Shown: positions 5,161-12,798 of the stretch, one piece after another
How the letters are laid out: each line of letters begins with the position of its first letter
Position numbering within the stretch: the first letter of the stretch is position 1
Source of the DNA: Desulfosarcina sp.
GTDB taxonomy: Bacteria > Desulfobacterota > Desulfobacteria > Desulfobacterales > Desulfosarcinaceae
Direction: 5' to 3'
Length of the DNA stretch: 16,055 nucleotides
NCBI GenBank assembly: GCA_018224455.1
Contig: JAGTUY010000195.1
Coordinates: forward strand, 1 to 16,055
The notes under the pieces: generated by a model
What the model was told of the DNA's origin: nothing
Databases searched by the model: none
What the model saw: the letters and a program-made list of their open reading frames with translations, nothing else
Position numbers and translations under genes: made by a program

Positions 5161-7164
5161 CTATTTCGGCTCGTCCAGCACCTCCCGAACCTTATTAGCC
5201 AGCGCCTGCACTAAAAAGGGTTTCTGGATAAACTGAACACCTTCGTCCAGAACGCCGTGATGAGCGATGACGTCGGCCGTGTAGCCGGACATGAACAGGC
5301 GCTTGAGGTTCGGATAGAGCGACAACAGGTTCTTGGCCAGGTCCCTGCCGTTCATCTCGGGCATAACCACGTCGGTCATGAGCAGGTGGATCTCGCCGGC
5401 ATGCTCCCGCGCCAGACGGATCGCCTCACCCGGCGTGGCGGCGGCCTGCACCGTGTATCCCTGGTGTTCGAGCATCTTCGTTGTGATATCCAGGATCATG
5501 GGCTCGTCTTCGACGATAAGGATGGTTTCGTGACCGCGTTCGGCCGCCTGTGCCGCATCCTTCTTCTTCGTCGTCCTGCCAGTCTCAGCCGTGTTCCGGG
5601 GGAGGTAAATCTTGACGGTCGTGCCCTGGCCCGGCTGGCTGTGTACATCGATGAAGCCGTTGTTCTGCTTGACGATGCCGTAGATGGTGGCCAGCCCCAG
5701 GCCAGTGCCTTTGCCCACCGCTTTGGTGGTGAAGAAGGGTTCGAACAGGTGCGAACGCGTCTCGGCGTCCATGCCGCAGCCATTGTCGCTCACAGCCAGC
5801 AGCACGTACTTGCCGGGGACAGACCCCACATGTGCGGCGCAGTAAATTTCGTCAAAGGTGACGGCACCCGTCTCGACAGAGATCTTACCCGTATCCCGGA
5901 TAGCGTCCCGGGCGTTGACGCACAGATTGGCCAGCAACTGTTCGATCTGAGAGGGGTCCATTCTGACCGGATCCAGGTCCTTGCCCGGCAGCCAGGCCAA
6001 GTCGATGTTTTCACCGATGAGCCGCCGCAGCATCTTGAGCATGCCTTCCAAGGTCTCGTTCAGGTCGAGCAACTTGGGCGCCACGGCCTGCTTGCGGGCA
6101 AAGGCAAGCAGCTGCCGGGTGAGGTTGGCAGACCTTTGGGCTGCCTTTTGGATATCTGCCAGGGTCCCATAGGTCGGATCCGTCGGGCTGACTCGCAGCA
6201 TGCCCAATTCCGTATAGCCAAGGATCGCCCCCAGCATATTATTGAAGTCATGGGCCACCCCGCCGGCCAGGCGGCCGACCGACTCCATCTTTTGGGCCTG
6301 GCTCAATTGTGCCTGGAGTTTCTCCCGTTCTTCATCCGCCCGCTTGCGGTGGGTGATATCAAGATAGACCGCCATCAGAAGCCGGTGGCCGGTCTTGTCG
6401 ATGAAGCGGCCGAACAACAGACAGTTGTGGACAGCCCCATCGCGGCCACGCAGGAGGGTCTCGAAATCGGTAACGTAATGCTGCTGATTGGCCGTCTCGA
6501 TAAAACGATTGCGATCTGCCGAATTGACCCACAGTCCGATATCGTCTCCACTCCGGCCTTCCGCCTGTTCCCGGGCATAGCCGAAGGTATGGTACCAGGC
6601 CTCATTCCAGGTCGTCTCCTTGTATCCATCGACATCTGAGGCATAGGCCATCGGGACCGGTGCCGACTCGAAGAGCTGACTAAAACTCTGCTCACTCTCC
6701 CTCAGAGCCTTTTCTGCCTGCTTGCGTGCGCTGACGTCATGAATAATCGAGTGAAGGAGATCGCTTCCTTTTACCTGGATTTTGCTGCTGAACACCTCCA
6801 CCTCCCGGATGGATCCATCCGCCAGCCGGTGTTGGAATTCAAAATAGACTCGCTGCTTGGTCTTGGCTTTTTCCATCTCCATCTTTACTTCTTGGCGTGG
6901 AAGGGTATTGATGTCCTGAATCCGCATTTGACGAAGTTGTTCACGCGTCCATCCATAGAATGCATTTGCTGCACCATTGGCGTCCATGATGTTGCCGTTG
7001 TGGGGATCGATGAGCAACTGAACTGCAGCGTGTCGTTCGAACAGGTTCCTGAAAAGTGCCTCGCTTTCCCGCAGCGGTTCAACCGCCCGCTTGAGCTCGA
7101 AATTAGATTCCTCCAACTCGGTTACCCGTCGCTCAAGTGCTTCGTAGGTCGGTTTGTCAGTCAT
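5161..7164 (-). CDS. PAS-PAS hybrid sensor histidine kinase with C-terminal receiver
   Basis: This 667-residue cytoplasmic hybrid kinase has no transmembrane segment. Domain order is N-terminal coiled coil (1-33), PAS (about 34-150), PAS (about 158-275), HisKA with H-box VAHDFNN and phospho-acceptor His305, and HATPase with N-box Asn413/Asn417, G1 DNGCGM (460-465) and G2 GKGTGLGL (484-491). A receiver domain (547-663) follows, with Asp553 in the acidic pocket, phospho-acceptor Asp598 and Lys648. The start chosen is the ATG at 7164, which has AGGGA about 8 bases upstream and begins MTDKPTYEALERRVTELE, a usual start for this group. A longer reading from 7239 would overlap the methyltransferase gene. 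No output regulator lies nearby, so its partner and signal are unknown. It is probably co-transcribed with the preceding gene (28-base gap). Confidence 0.92.
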   Translation of the reverse strand: MTDKPTYEALERRVTELEESNFELKRAVEPLRESEALFRNLFERHAAVQLLIDPHNGNIMDANGAANAFYGWTREQLRQMRIQDINTLPRQEVKMEMEKAKTKQRVYFEFQHRLADGSIREVEVFSSKIQVKGSDLLHSIIHDVSARKQAEKALRESEQSFSQLFESAPVPMAYASDVDGYKETTWNEAWYHTFGYAREQAEGRSGDDIGLWVNSADRNRFIETANQQHYVTDFETLLRGRDGAVHNCLLFGRFIDKTGHRLLMAVYLDITHRKRADEEREKLQAQLSQAQKMESVGRLAGGVAHDFNNMLGAILGYTELGMLRVSPTDPTYGTLADIQKAAQRSANLTRQLLAFARKQAVAPKLLDLNETLEGMLKMLRRLIGENIDLAWLPGKDLDPVRMDPSQIEQLLANLCVNARDAIRDTGKISVETGAVTFDEIYCAAHVGSVPGKYVLLAVSDNGCGMDAETRSHLFEPFFTTKAVGKGTGLGLATIYGIVKQNNGFIDVHSQPGQGTTVKIYLPRNTAETGRTTKKKDAAQAAERGHETILIVEDEPMILDITTKMLEHQGYTVQAAATPGEAIRLAREHAGEIHLLMTDVVMPEMNGRDLAKNLLSLYPNLKRLFMSGYTADVIAHHGVLDEGVQFIQKPFLVQALANKVREVLDEPK

Positions 7165-7192
7165 CGTAATTCCCTGTGCTGCAGCGCAGCCA

Positions 7193-7915
7193 TCAATAGG
7201 TTTTTCCCTGTTCGTCCACCATGGGCACAAAACGGACATCCACGACTTTTTCCCGCTCTATTTTTCCAGCCTGCTTGGTCAACAGCAGCAACTGTTGATC
7301 GTATTTTTCTCCTGAGGGGATCACCATGCGCCCCCCCTCGGCAAGTTGCTCTGTCAGCGGCTTTGGGATGCGGGTCGGCGCGCAGGTCACGATGATGGCG
7401 TCAAAGGGGGCATGCTCGGGCCATCCCTTGTAGCCGTCGCCGATTTTCACCCGGATGTTTTGGTAATCCAACGCATCCAGGACGTCGATGGCCTGGCGTC
7501 CCAATTCGGGAACAATCTCGATCGTGAAAACGTGAACGCCCATTTCGGCTAGCACCGCTGCCTGATAACCGGAGCCGGTGCCGATTTCCAGGACCCGTTG
7601 GCCGGGTTGCACGGCCAGCAGTTGCGACATCAGGGCCACGATATACGGCTGTGAAATGGTCTGCCCGTGGCCGATGGGCAGTGGAGCGTCGCGGTAGGCC
7701 AGATCCCGCAGTTCCGGCGCTACGAATAGATGGCGAGGTACGGTTGCCATCGCCTTCAACACGGAGGCGTCTGAAATGCCCCGATCGCCAATTTGCAACG
7801 CCACCATCTTTTGGCGCTGGTCAACGAAATCGTCGGCCGATGATCCTGCAGGCCCCATGCACAGGCTTGCGGCGGCCACCAGGAGCATCAGTCCGGCAGT
7901 TCTTGCGCTTATCAT
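7193..7915 (-). CDS. pcm: Protein-L-isoaspartate O-methyltransferase homologue with signal peptide
   Basis: This 240-residue protein belongs to the PCMT family, which uses S-adenosylmethionine to methylate isoaspartyl residues in damaged proteins and start their repair. The family motifs are clear: GQTISQP (84-90) with the active-site region, SAM-binding VLEIGTGSGY (108-117) and the late GGRMVIPSG (194-202). Unlike typical cytoplasmic Pcm (about 210 residues), it begins with a short basic stretch, a hydrophobic core (AGLMLLVAAASLCM) and a cleavage-like GSSA-DD at 24-29, suggesting export. The start at 7915 follows GAGGAG about 9 bases upstream. A short hairpin (CGCCAT-CA-ATGGCG, 7936-7949) lies in the leader. 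How an exported copy would obtain SAM is unclear. Confidence 0.88.
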   Translation of the reverse strand: MISARTAGLMLLVAAASLCMGPAGSSADDFVDQRQKMVALQIGDRGISDASVLKAMATVPRHLFVAPELRDLAYRDAPLPIGHGQTISQPYIVALMSQLLAVQPGQRVLEIGTGSGYQAAVLAEMGVHVFTIEIVPELGRQAIDVLDALDYQNIRVKIGDGYKGWPEHAPFDAIIVTCAPTRIPKPLTEQLAEGGRMVIPSGEKYDQQLLLLTKQAGKIEREKVVDVRFVPMVDEQGKTY

Positions 7916-7996
7916 GGTATCTGTCTCCTCATGCGCGCCATCAATGGCGACAGAACGCTCATGATGGGAACGGATCGATAAAATAGTTTTCCATTT

Positions 7997-8653
7997 TTAC
8001 AATCCCAGGTCCTGGTTGATCAGGATGATTTTGATGCGTCCCTTGGGAAAGGACTTCTCCGTGATGCACCAGGTGTTGCAGATCCGGTCCGGGCTGCTGC
8101 AGTCTGCACAAACGGCGGTTTTCATGCAGGGTGTCTTCAGGTCAGGATGCCGGATGGCATTGGCCGGGGCGGCGTATCGCTTGACACGCTGCATGGCGTC
8201 TTCCAGCGTCGCAACAATTTTATTGCGGCCGATGAACAGAACCACATGCCTGGGACCGAAGGTGATGCCGGCCACCCGGTTGCCCACCATGTCCAGGTTG
8301 ACCAGTAGGCCGGTTTTCGTGACGGCGTTGGACCCCGTGAAAAACAGATCGGCCAGAAGGGCCTGCCGGCGGCGCGCCAGTCGTTCTTCCGGTGACGCCT
8401 GCACGTCAAAGGGGTCGATGGTCTGGATGTCGGTACCGGCGTTGATCACATCCATCACACCGGTGGCCAGAAATGTCATAGAGTCGCCCCAGGCCACTGT
8501 TTTTACTTCGATTCCGGGGAGAATTCGATTTAAAAAAATAGCGCCGGCGGATTGGGTGTCGGCGGCCACAAACACCTCGAAGTTGTTTTTTTCCAGGGAT
8601 TTTTTGCATTTTTCAAGGTGCAGTTGCCAATACGTGTCGATGGGGTCGGGCAT
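7997..8653 (-). CDS. LUD-domain (LutC-like, DUF162) protein with Cys cluster
   Basis: This 218-residue protein is recognised by its GSNAVTKTGLLVNLD segment (107-121) followed by NRVAGITFGPRHVVLFIGRNKI, the core of the LUD domain shared with LutC/LutB of L-lactate oxidation. Stand-alone LUD proteins of this size are common in anaerobes, and their reaction is mostly unknown. The C-terminal part carries Cys176, Cys182, Cys185, Cys192 and Cys196 (C-x5-C-x2-C-x6-C-x3-C), which could hold an Fe-S cluster or zinc. No lutA or lutB is adjacent, so lactate oxidation is not supported. It precedes the pcm-like gene by 81 bases on the same strand. The start at 8653 has only a weak ribosome-binding site (TGGA). 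Confidence 0.85.
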   Translation of the reverse strand: MPDPIDTYWQLHLEKCKKSLEKNNFEVFVAADTQSAGAIFLNRILPGIEVKTVAWGDSMTFLATGVMDVINAGTDIQTIDPFDVQASPEERLARRRQALLADLFFTGSNAVTKTGLLVNLDMVGNRVAGITFGPRHVVLFIGRNKIVATLEDAMQRVKRYAAPANAIRHPDLKTPCMKTAVCADCSSPDRICNTWCITEKSFPKGRIKIILINQDLGL

Positions 8654-8673
8654 GATGGGTTCCAGTTGAGAAA

Positions 8674-8716
8674 AAGGGTTTAAGGGTTTAAGGGTTCAAG
8701 GGTTCAGGGTTCAAGG
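8674..8716. repeat. Degenerate 8-base tandem repeat (AAGGGTTY)
   Basis: The units AAGGGTTT, AAGGGTTT, AAGGGTTC, AAGGGTTC, then AGGGTTC and AAGG follow one another directly. A related GGGTTCAAGG recurs at 8981-8990, at the far side of the heptad blocks, so the octad and heptad motifs appear to travel together as one compound element. Confidence 0.7.
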
Positions 8717-8729
8717 CACTAAAAAATAT

Positions 8730-8778
8730 GAACGTCGAACATCGAACATCGAACGTCCAACTTCGAATGATGAGATCG
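8730..8778. repeat. Heptad tandem repeat block, left copy
   Basis: Seven-base units follow in register: GAACGTC, GAACATC, GAACATC, GAACGTC, CAACTTC, GAATGAT, GAGATCG, decaying toward the right. Nineteen bases of this block (8743-8761) recur exactly in reverse complement at 8947-8965. Confidence 0.75.
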
Positions 8779-8936
8779 CTTCGCTCCATCGTTTGATAAA
8801 ATAATAGAGACAAAACCTCTTTCTGTTGTTGTCTTCGTTGCCTTGGGTTCAGAACTCACAGTTCAATGTTCGCGGTTGAAGAATAAAAACATTTTGAGTT
8901 TAAGGGCACCGCGTTCGGCTTTTTTGCCCTTCATTC

Positions 8937-8971
8937 GACGTTCAATGTTGGACGTTCGATGTTCGGCGTTC
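8937..8971. repeat. Heptad tandem repeat block, right copy (inverted)
   Basis: The same heptad appears on the opposite strand: GACGTTC, AATGTTG, GACGTTC, GATGTTC, GGCGTTC. It contains the reverse complement of the 19-base core of the left block. A shorter related piece, GTTCAATGTTCG, lies at 8861-8872. The two blocks bracket about 160 bases of unique sequence. Confidence 0.75.
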
Positions 8972-9208
8972 AGGGTCTCTGGGTTCAAGGGGCCGAGTGT
9001 CGCTTTTGAGATTCTTTTTTTAATTATTCTGGTTTTTTTGTCACGATCAGTCACTGTCAATTTGCAATTGTTTGGTGTCTATACCTTTCATATGACCCAC
9101 CAGCAATAAATGCAATTGCTCTTAAACCGGTTGGGTGTCCATGCCGATGAAACTATGGTTATTGCGCTTCAAACGCGGTCCTGAACGAAGGTGCTGGCCG
9201 GTCGGATG

Positions 9209-10282
9209 TTAAGACGGTCGGGTGAATTCGCGCAGTACGGTTGTGGCGTAAGCTCCGGACGGCAGCGTAAAGGCGAGGCGCAGCCCGTCGTCCACTTCAG
9301 CAAGGGTCAGATCCGTGAGGCTCAGGATGGCCTCCCGTCGTGATCCCGGTGAGCGGTACTGTCTAAAGTCCTCCGGGGTGAAGCCGAATTGCCTGAAAAG
9401 CGCCGCCTCTCTTTCACCGGCCGCCTGCATGGCCGGTTTCATCTTGAATCCGTAAATGGGGCCGGTGTAGACAATTTCTCCAGCGGTGAAGCGTGGGGCT
9501 TCGATGGCCAGATCGTCGACGGTGAACATGCCCCCCGTGTCTGTCCTTTTGACGATGTCGCCGGACAACAGTCTGCGGTAGTCGCCAGCCTGCATACGTT
9601 GTTTGAGCCATATGTTGAATAGCGCCGACTGGACCACCGACACCATAAATGCGTCCTTGCGCCCCTTTTTCCCCGCCGAGAACAGGGCGAAGCCCCGGTG
9701 GATGTTCTGCAGCCCGTAGCCGAAACGCTGGGGGCCGTAAAAGTTGGGCACGCCGGTTTGCTTCAGCCGATCGGCAATGGCAAGCGCCCGGGGCAGTGCA
9801 TCGGGTCCGGGATTGCTGACGACGACGGTGAAGCGGTTGGCGGCCACGTGGCCGGTTTTGATCTTGTTGCGATGGCGGTCGATGGCCAGAATCTCAAAGG
9901 GCAGATCGGCCAATCTCTTATCGACGTCGGCCAGTTGACGATTGGCACCGCAGCGAAAGGAAAGGGTCTGCACGACCACCGCCATTTTGTCCTTGCGGCC
10001 TCCCCAGCCCACATCCGACGGGGCTAGGCCCAGGTGCTTCTGCATGATTCGGGCGGCATCGGCGGTGTTCCATCCGGCGCGCCGGAAGGTGACATAGACA
10101 TGCTCCCCTTCGCCGCAGGCGGCATAGGGCAGGATCTCTTCGACCACAAAGTTTCCCGGGGTGGCCTTGATGGCGCCGCCGATGCCGGGCAGGGGGTCGG
10201 CGGCGAAGGGCAGGGGCGACAGCATGCCAATGGCGGCCTTCGCCCGGTTGGCCATGTCTTCAGTATTTGAATTCAATGTCAT
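9209..10282 (-). CDS. truD: tRNA pseudouridine synthase TruD
   Basis: This 357-residue enzyme isomerises uridine 13 of tRNA-Glu to pseudouridine. Family motifs are present in order: NFVVEEI (44-50), the catalytic GGRKDKMAVVVQ (94-105) with Asp98, NRF (149-151), NFYGPQRFG (180-188), which is diagnostic of TruD, and LPSGAYATTVLREF near the C-terminus (340-353). The length is normal. The gene follows the PhoH-like gene by 20 bases on the same strand and is probably co-transcribed. The start is uncertain: neither the ATG at 10282 nor the in-frame ATG nine codons later has a strong ribosome-binding site. Conserved sequence begins only around residue 22. Confidence 0.93.
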   Translation of the reverse strand: MTLNSNTEDMANRAKAAIGMLSPLPFAADPLPGIGGAIKATPGNFVVEEILPYAACGEGEHVYVTFRRAGWNTADAARIMQKHLGLAPSDVGWGGRKDKMAVVVQTLSFRCGANRQLADVDKRLADLPFEILAIDRHRNKIKTGHVAANRFTVVVSNPGPDALPRALAIADRLKQTGVPNFYGPQRFGYGLQNIHRGFALFSAGKKGRKDAFMVSVVQSALFNIWLKQRMQAGDYRRLLSGDIVKRTDTGGMFTVDDLAIEAPRFTAGEIVYTGPIYGFKMKPAMQAAGEREAALFRQFGFTPEDFRQYRSPGSRREAILSLTDLTLAEVDDGLRLAFTLPSGAYATTVLREFTRPS

Positions 10283-10302
10283 TGGTGTTTTAGGAACCGT
10301 TG

Positions 10303-11649
10303 TTAAAGCAGACTGATGGCCAGATCTGAAAGCTCGCTGCGCTCTCCCTTTTCCAGGTTGATGTGGGTGTAGAGGTTCTGGCCTTTCATCTTCTCGATGA
10401 GGTAGCTTAGCCCGTTGCTCTGGCTGTCCAGGTAAGGGTGGTCGATCTGGTAGATGTCTCCGGTGAGTACGATCTTGGTGCCTTCACCGGCCCGGGTGAT
10501 GATGGTCTTGACCTCATGGGGAGTGAGGTTTTGGGCCTCATCGACGATGAAAAAGACTTTTACGATGCTTCTGCCGCGAATATAGGACAACGGGGTGATG
10601 ACGATCTTCTCCTCATCCAGCAGTTCCTTCACCCGGCGCCCCTGCCGGCTGCCGTTTTTGCCGTTCTGGTTGCTTTCGATGACCGACAGGTTGTCGTAAA
10701 GGGGCTGCATGTAGGGGTCCAGTTTGGACTGGATGTCACCGGGTAGAAAACCGATGTCCTTGTTGCTCAGCGGAACCGACGGCCGTGAGATGAAAATCTG
10801 CCGGTAGTGGCGGCGCTTCTCCAGGGCCGCGGCCAGGGCGAGCAGGGTCTTGCCGGTGCCGGCTTTGCCGGTGATCGTTACCAGGGGGATGTCCGGATTC
10901 ATCAGGGCGTCCATGGCAAAGCACTGTTCGGCATTGCGGGGCCGGATGCCGTAACAGACCTGGGTGTCGATGCGGCGGATGGATCGGGTCTGGGGAAGAA
11001 ACACGCCCAGTGCGGACTTGCTGCCGTTTTTCATGATCAGGTATTCGTTGGAGAGCAGAGGCTCGGCCATCTCCAGGCCGGCGGCGTCCATTTCGAATGG
11101 CTTGGCGTAGAGCTGGTCAATCACGGCGGCGGGTATGTCTTCCACCACGCGGGTGCCCTTATAGATGTCTGCCGGGGCCTGGACCCGGTCCGTGCTGTAA
11201 TCCTGGGCCATCAGGCCGATGGACTTGGCTTTCATGCGCAGGTTGACATCCTTGGTGACCAGAAAAACCCGGTCGAAGGCGTGTTCGCAGGCAATGTGGT
11301 AGGCGGCGTTGAGAATATGGTGGTCCGGCTTGTCAGGGGAGAAGTTCGCCTTGAGCTTGTCGTGAAACTCCCGGTCCAGGCAGACGGTGATTTTTCCTCT
11401 TCCGGGACCGATGGTGACGCCGCCGTTGAATATGCGGTCCCCGGTCAATGCGTCCAGGGCCCTGGCAAACTCCCGGGCGTTGCAGTTCAAGATCTCCTTG
11501 CCCTTCTTAAAACGGTCAAGTTCCTCGATGACGGCAATGGGGATGACAATATCATGTTCATCGAACTGGTTGATGCAGGAACTGTCGTGAAGGATGATGT
11601 TGGTGTCCAGCACAAAGGTTTTTTGTCTGCTCGTTGAAAACGATATCAT
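10303..11649 (-). CDS. PIN domain-PhoH family ATPase (PhoH2/YlaK-like)
   Basis: This 448-residue fusion has an N-terminal PIN ribonuclease-like domain (about 10-150; acidic residues Asp15, Glu42/Glu43, Asp134, Asp150) and a C-terminal PhoH ATPase (about 230-448). The ATPase shows Walker A GKAGTGKT (261-268), Walker B VFFIVDEAQN (365-374) and the LTGD sensor motif (395-398). PIN-PhoH proteins of this type are RNA helicase/ribonucleases in studied mycobacteria; the role here is inferred from homology. The start at 11649 has an excellent ribosome-binding site (AGGAGGTGCG-ATG). A candidate promoter lies at 11862-11890. It heads a two-gene unit with truD. Confidence 0.92.
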   Translation of the reverse strand: MISFSTSRQKTFVLDTNIILHDSSCINQFDEHDIVIPIAVIEELDRFKKGKEILNCNAREFARALDALTGDRIFNGGVTIGPGRGKITVCLDREFHDKLKANFSPDKPDHHILNAAYHIACEHAFDRVFLVTKDVNLRMKAKSIGLMAQDYSTDRVQAPADIYKGTRVVEDIPAAVIDQLYAKPFEMDAAGLEMAEPLLSNEYLIMKNGSKSALGVFLPQTRSIRRIDTQVCYGIRPRNAEQCFAMDALMNPDIPLVTITGKAGTGKTLLALAAALEKRRHYRQIFISRPSVPLSNKDIGFLPGDIQSKLDPYMQPLYDNLSVIESNQNGKNGSRQGRRVKELLDEEKIVITPLSYIRGRSIVKVFFIVDEAQNLTPHEVKTIITRAGEGTKIVLTGDIYQIDHPYLDSQSNGLSYLIEKMKGQNLYTHINLEKGERSELSDLAISLL

Positions 11650-11861
11650 CGCACCTCCTGGAGGTCATGGGTTGTTTCCTGCGATCGGTTGGTTTGCTGG
11701 ATGGACGCGGACGCGTCCGGAGCGGACCGGCCATTGCGTGTGGGCACTGCATTGCTCAGCAGGGGGGGGCCCGCGAGTGGGGCAAACAAGTTGGTGGATA
11801 AGAAGGATGGATGCATGCGATCTTGTTCGTCGTTAGTATCCAGCATTATCAATGTACCCAA

Positions 11862-11890
11862 TATATAGCATACGGGGGGTGCCGAGGCAA
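11862..11890 (-). promoter_or_regulatory. Candidate sigma-70 promoter for the phoH-truD unit
   Basis: On the minus strand, TTGCCT is followed after 17 bases by TATATA, which is preceded by TGC (extended -10 form). Spacing and hexamers fit a vegetative promoter. The start site would be near 11855, giving a leader of about 200 bases. Confidence 0.45.
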
Positions 11891-11957
11891 CCATATCTTC
11901 GATTTTTCTCTCCCTGTTCAGTTGCAGGAAACGGCTGCATCACCTGCCAGGAAAACC

Positions 11958-11986
11958 TTGTCGCGACCGGAACTTTAAGCTATAAA
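11958..11986 (+). promoter_or_regulatory. Candidate sigma-70 promoter for the nifX-like/fmdB-like pair
   Basis: TTGTCG, a 17-base spacer, then TATAAA. Transcription would begin near 11993, about 130 bases before the start codon at 12122. Confidence 0.4.
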
Positions 11987-12121
11987 GCGAAAGCAAACGA
12001 CAATGGTATGGCGGTCGGTTCGTACAGGATTGACCCCCTGCGAAAACAGTGTTCATTCATTCACCTGAAGCCAATTCGATCCAAGGCAACGATTAGCGAA
12101 GTGAAAGGGAGATCCAGTAAA

Positions 12122-12508
12122 ATGAAAATTGCTTTTCCAGTAGTTGAAAACAAAGGTATCGACAGCGACGTACACGGCCATTTCGGGTCCGCGCCTTTTT
12201 TTGTCTTTGTGGACCTGGACACGGATTCGGTGGAGACCTTCGAAAACCCGGACCAGGATCATCAGCACGGTGCCTGCAACCCCATGGATGCCCTGGGCGG
12301 GCGGCGGGTAGATGGCGTCGTGGTGAGCGGCATCGGCGGCGGCGCCTTGAAAAAACTCAACAACGACGGCATCACCGTATATCGTGCCGTTGAAGGAACC
12401 GTTGGCGTAAATGCAGGGATGATCAAGGCCGGCAACCTGCCGGTGTTCGAACCCAGCCAGGTCTGCGGCCACCATCACGGCGTTCAGATCGGTGATTGTG
12501 CACACTGA
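12122..12508 (+). CDS. NifX/NifB-type dinitrogenase cofactor-binding domain protein
   Basis: This 128-residue protein consists of one Nitro_FeMo-Co domain (MKIAFPV at the start, GHFGSAPFFVFVD at 19-31, VVVSGIGGGALKKLN at 66-80). The family includes NifX, NafY and NifB C-terminal domains that bind Fe-S or FeMo-cofactor precursors. Small stand-alone members are common in sulfate reducers without a nitrogenase link and may handle Fe-S clusters or Mo. This one adds potential ligands: HQHGAC (47-52) and a C-terminal CGHHHG (115-120) with a final Cys126 and His128. The start at 12122 has GGGAG about 9 bases upstream. An in-frame ATG at 11852 would add 90 residues that do not resemble the family. 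It is probably co-transcribed with the zinc-ribbon gene 41 bases downstream. No nif structural genes are in view. Confidence 0.87.
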   Translation: MKIAFPVVENKGIDSDVHGHFGSAPFFVFVDLDTDSVETFENPDQDHQHGACNPMDALGGRRVDGVVVSGIGGGALKKLNNDGITVYRAVEGTVGVNAGMIKAGNLPVFEPSQVCGHHHGVQIGDCAH

Positions 12509-12549
12509 TGGATATTGATCTCAGACATTGATGGGAAAAGGAGGGAGGC

Positions 12550-12798
12550 GTGCCACTATTTGATTTTTTGTGTGCCGATTGCGGCCACGTGGCTGAAATT
12601 CTTGTTTCCAATGACAAAATGACGGTTTATTGCGAGCGATGCGGCAGCGGCGATCTCAAAAAGTTGATGTCCGCCCATTCATCCCTGTCCGGCACCGCTT
12701 CCTCAGCCATACCCGGTCCCGGGGACACGGCCTGCTGCGGATCATCGCCGGGCCACGCCGGCTGCGCCGGACCGGGCAGCTGCTGCGGGAAGGCCTGA
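12550..12798 (+). CDS. FmdB-type zinc ribbon protein with Cys-rich tail
   Basis: This 82-residue protein begins MPLFDFLCADCG, the typical start of the FmdB/CxxC regulatory family, with ribbon ligands Cys8-x2-Cys11 and Cys28-x2-Cys31. FmdB-type proteins were named for a gene next to formamidase-like clusters; their molecular function is not settled. The C-terminal half is low-complexity Ser/Gly/Ala/Pro with two Cys pairs (Cys62-Cys63, Cys78-Cys79) and Cys72. Translation starts at GTG (12550) right behind a strong GGAGGGAGG site. The pairing with a NifX-like gene suggests a shared metal or cluster role, which is inference. Confidence 0.82.
   Translation: MPLFDFLCADCGHVAEILVSNDKMTVYCERCGSGDLKKLMSAHSSLSGTASSAIPGPGDTACCGSSPGHAGCAGPGSCCGKA

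Larger units (their letters stand above)
8654..9208. other. Gene-free region rich in short tandem repeats
   Basis: This 555-base region separates the LUD gene from truD. It holds an octad repeat, two heptad repeat blocks in inverted orientation, and an unstructured AT-rich part near 9000-9060. Apparent ORFs here are translations of the repeats (for example a repetitive E-H-R-T-S-N-I-E-R-R peptide) and lack ribosome-binding sites. Confidence 0.7.
11650..12121. other. Divergent intergenic region between phoH-like and nifX-like genes
   Basis: This 472-base region holds a candidate promoter in each direction and long leaders (about 200 bases toward phoH, about 130 toward the NifX-like gene). The upstream ORF at 11646-11894 overlaps the phoH start as ATGA but has no ribosome-binding site or recognisable sequence. 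Confidence 0.55.

Noticed and set aside
5257..6639. 460-residue plus-strand ORF
   Set aside because: It lies antisense to the hybrid kinase, whose domains and motifs are complete, and is an effect of GC-rich codon use.
8730..8971. CRISPR-like array
   Set aside because: The units are 7-8 bases in direct tandem without spacers, so this is not a CRISPR.
8863..9060. 65-residue minus-strand ORF with a repetitive E-H-R-T-S-N-I-E peptide
   Set aside because: It is a translation of the heptad repeat, with no ribosome-binding site or protein-like composition.
11646..11894. 82-residue ORF overlapping the phoH-like start as ATGA
   Set aside because: The overlap imitates coupling, but its starts lack ribosome-binding sites and its first codons fall in the predicted promoter.
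11852..12121. N-terminal extension of the NifX-like protein from an upstream in-frame ATG
   Set aside because: The extra 90 residues do not resemble the family, while the ATG at 12122 has a ribosome-binding site and begins exactly where the domain starts.
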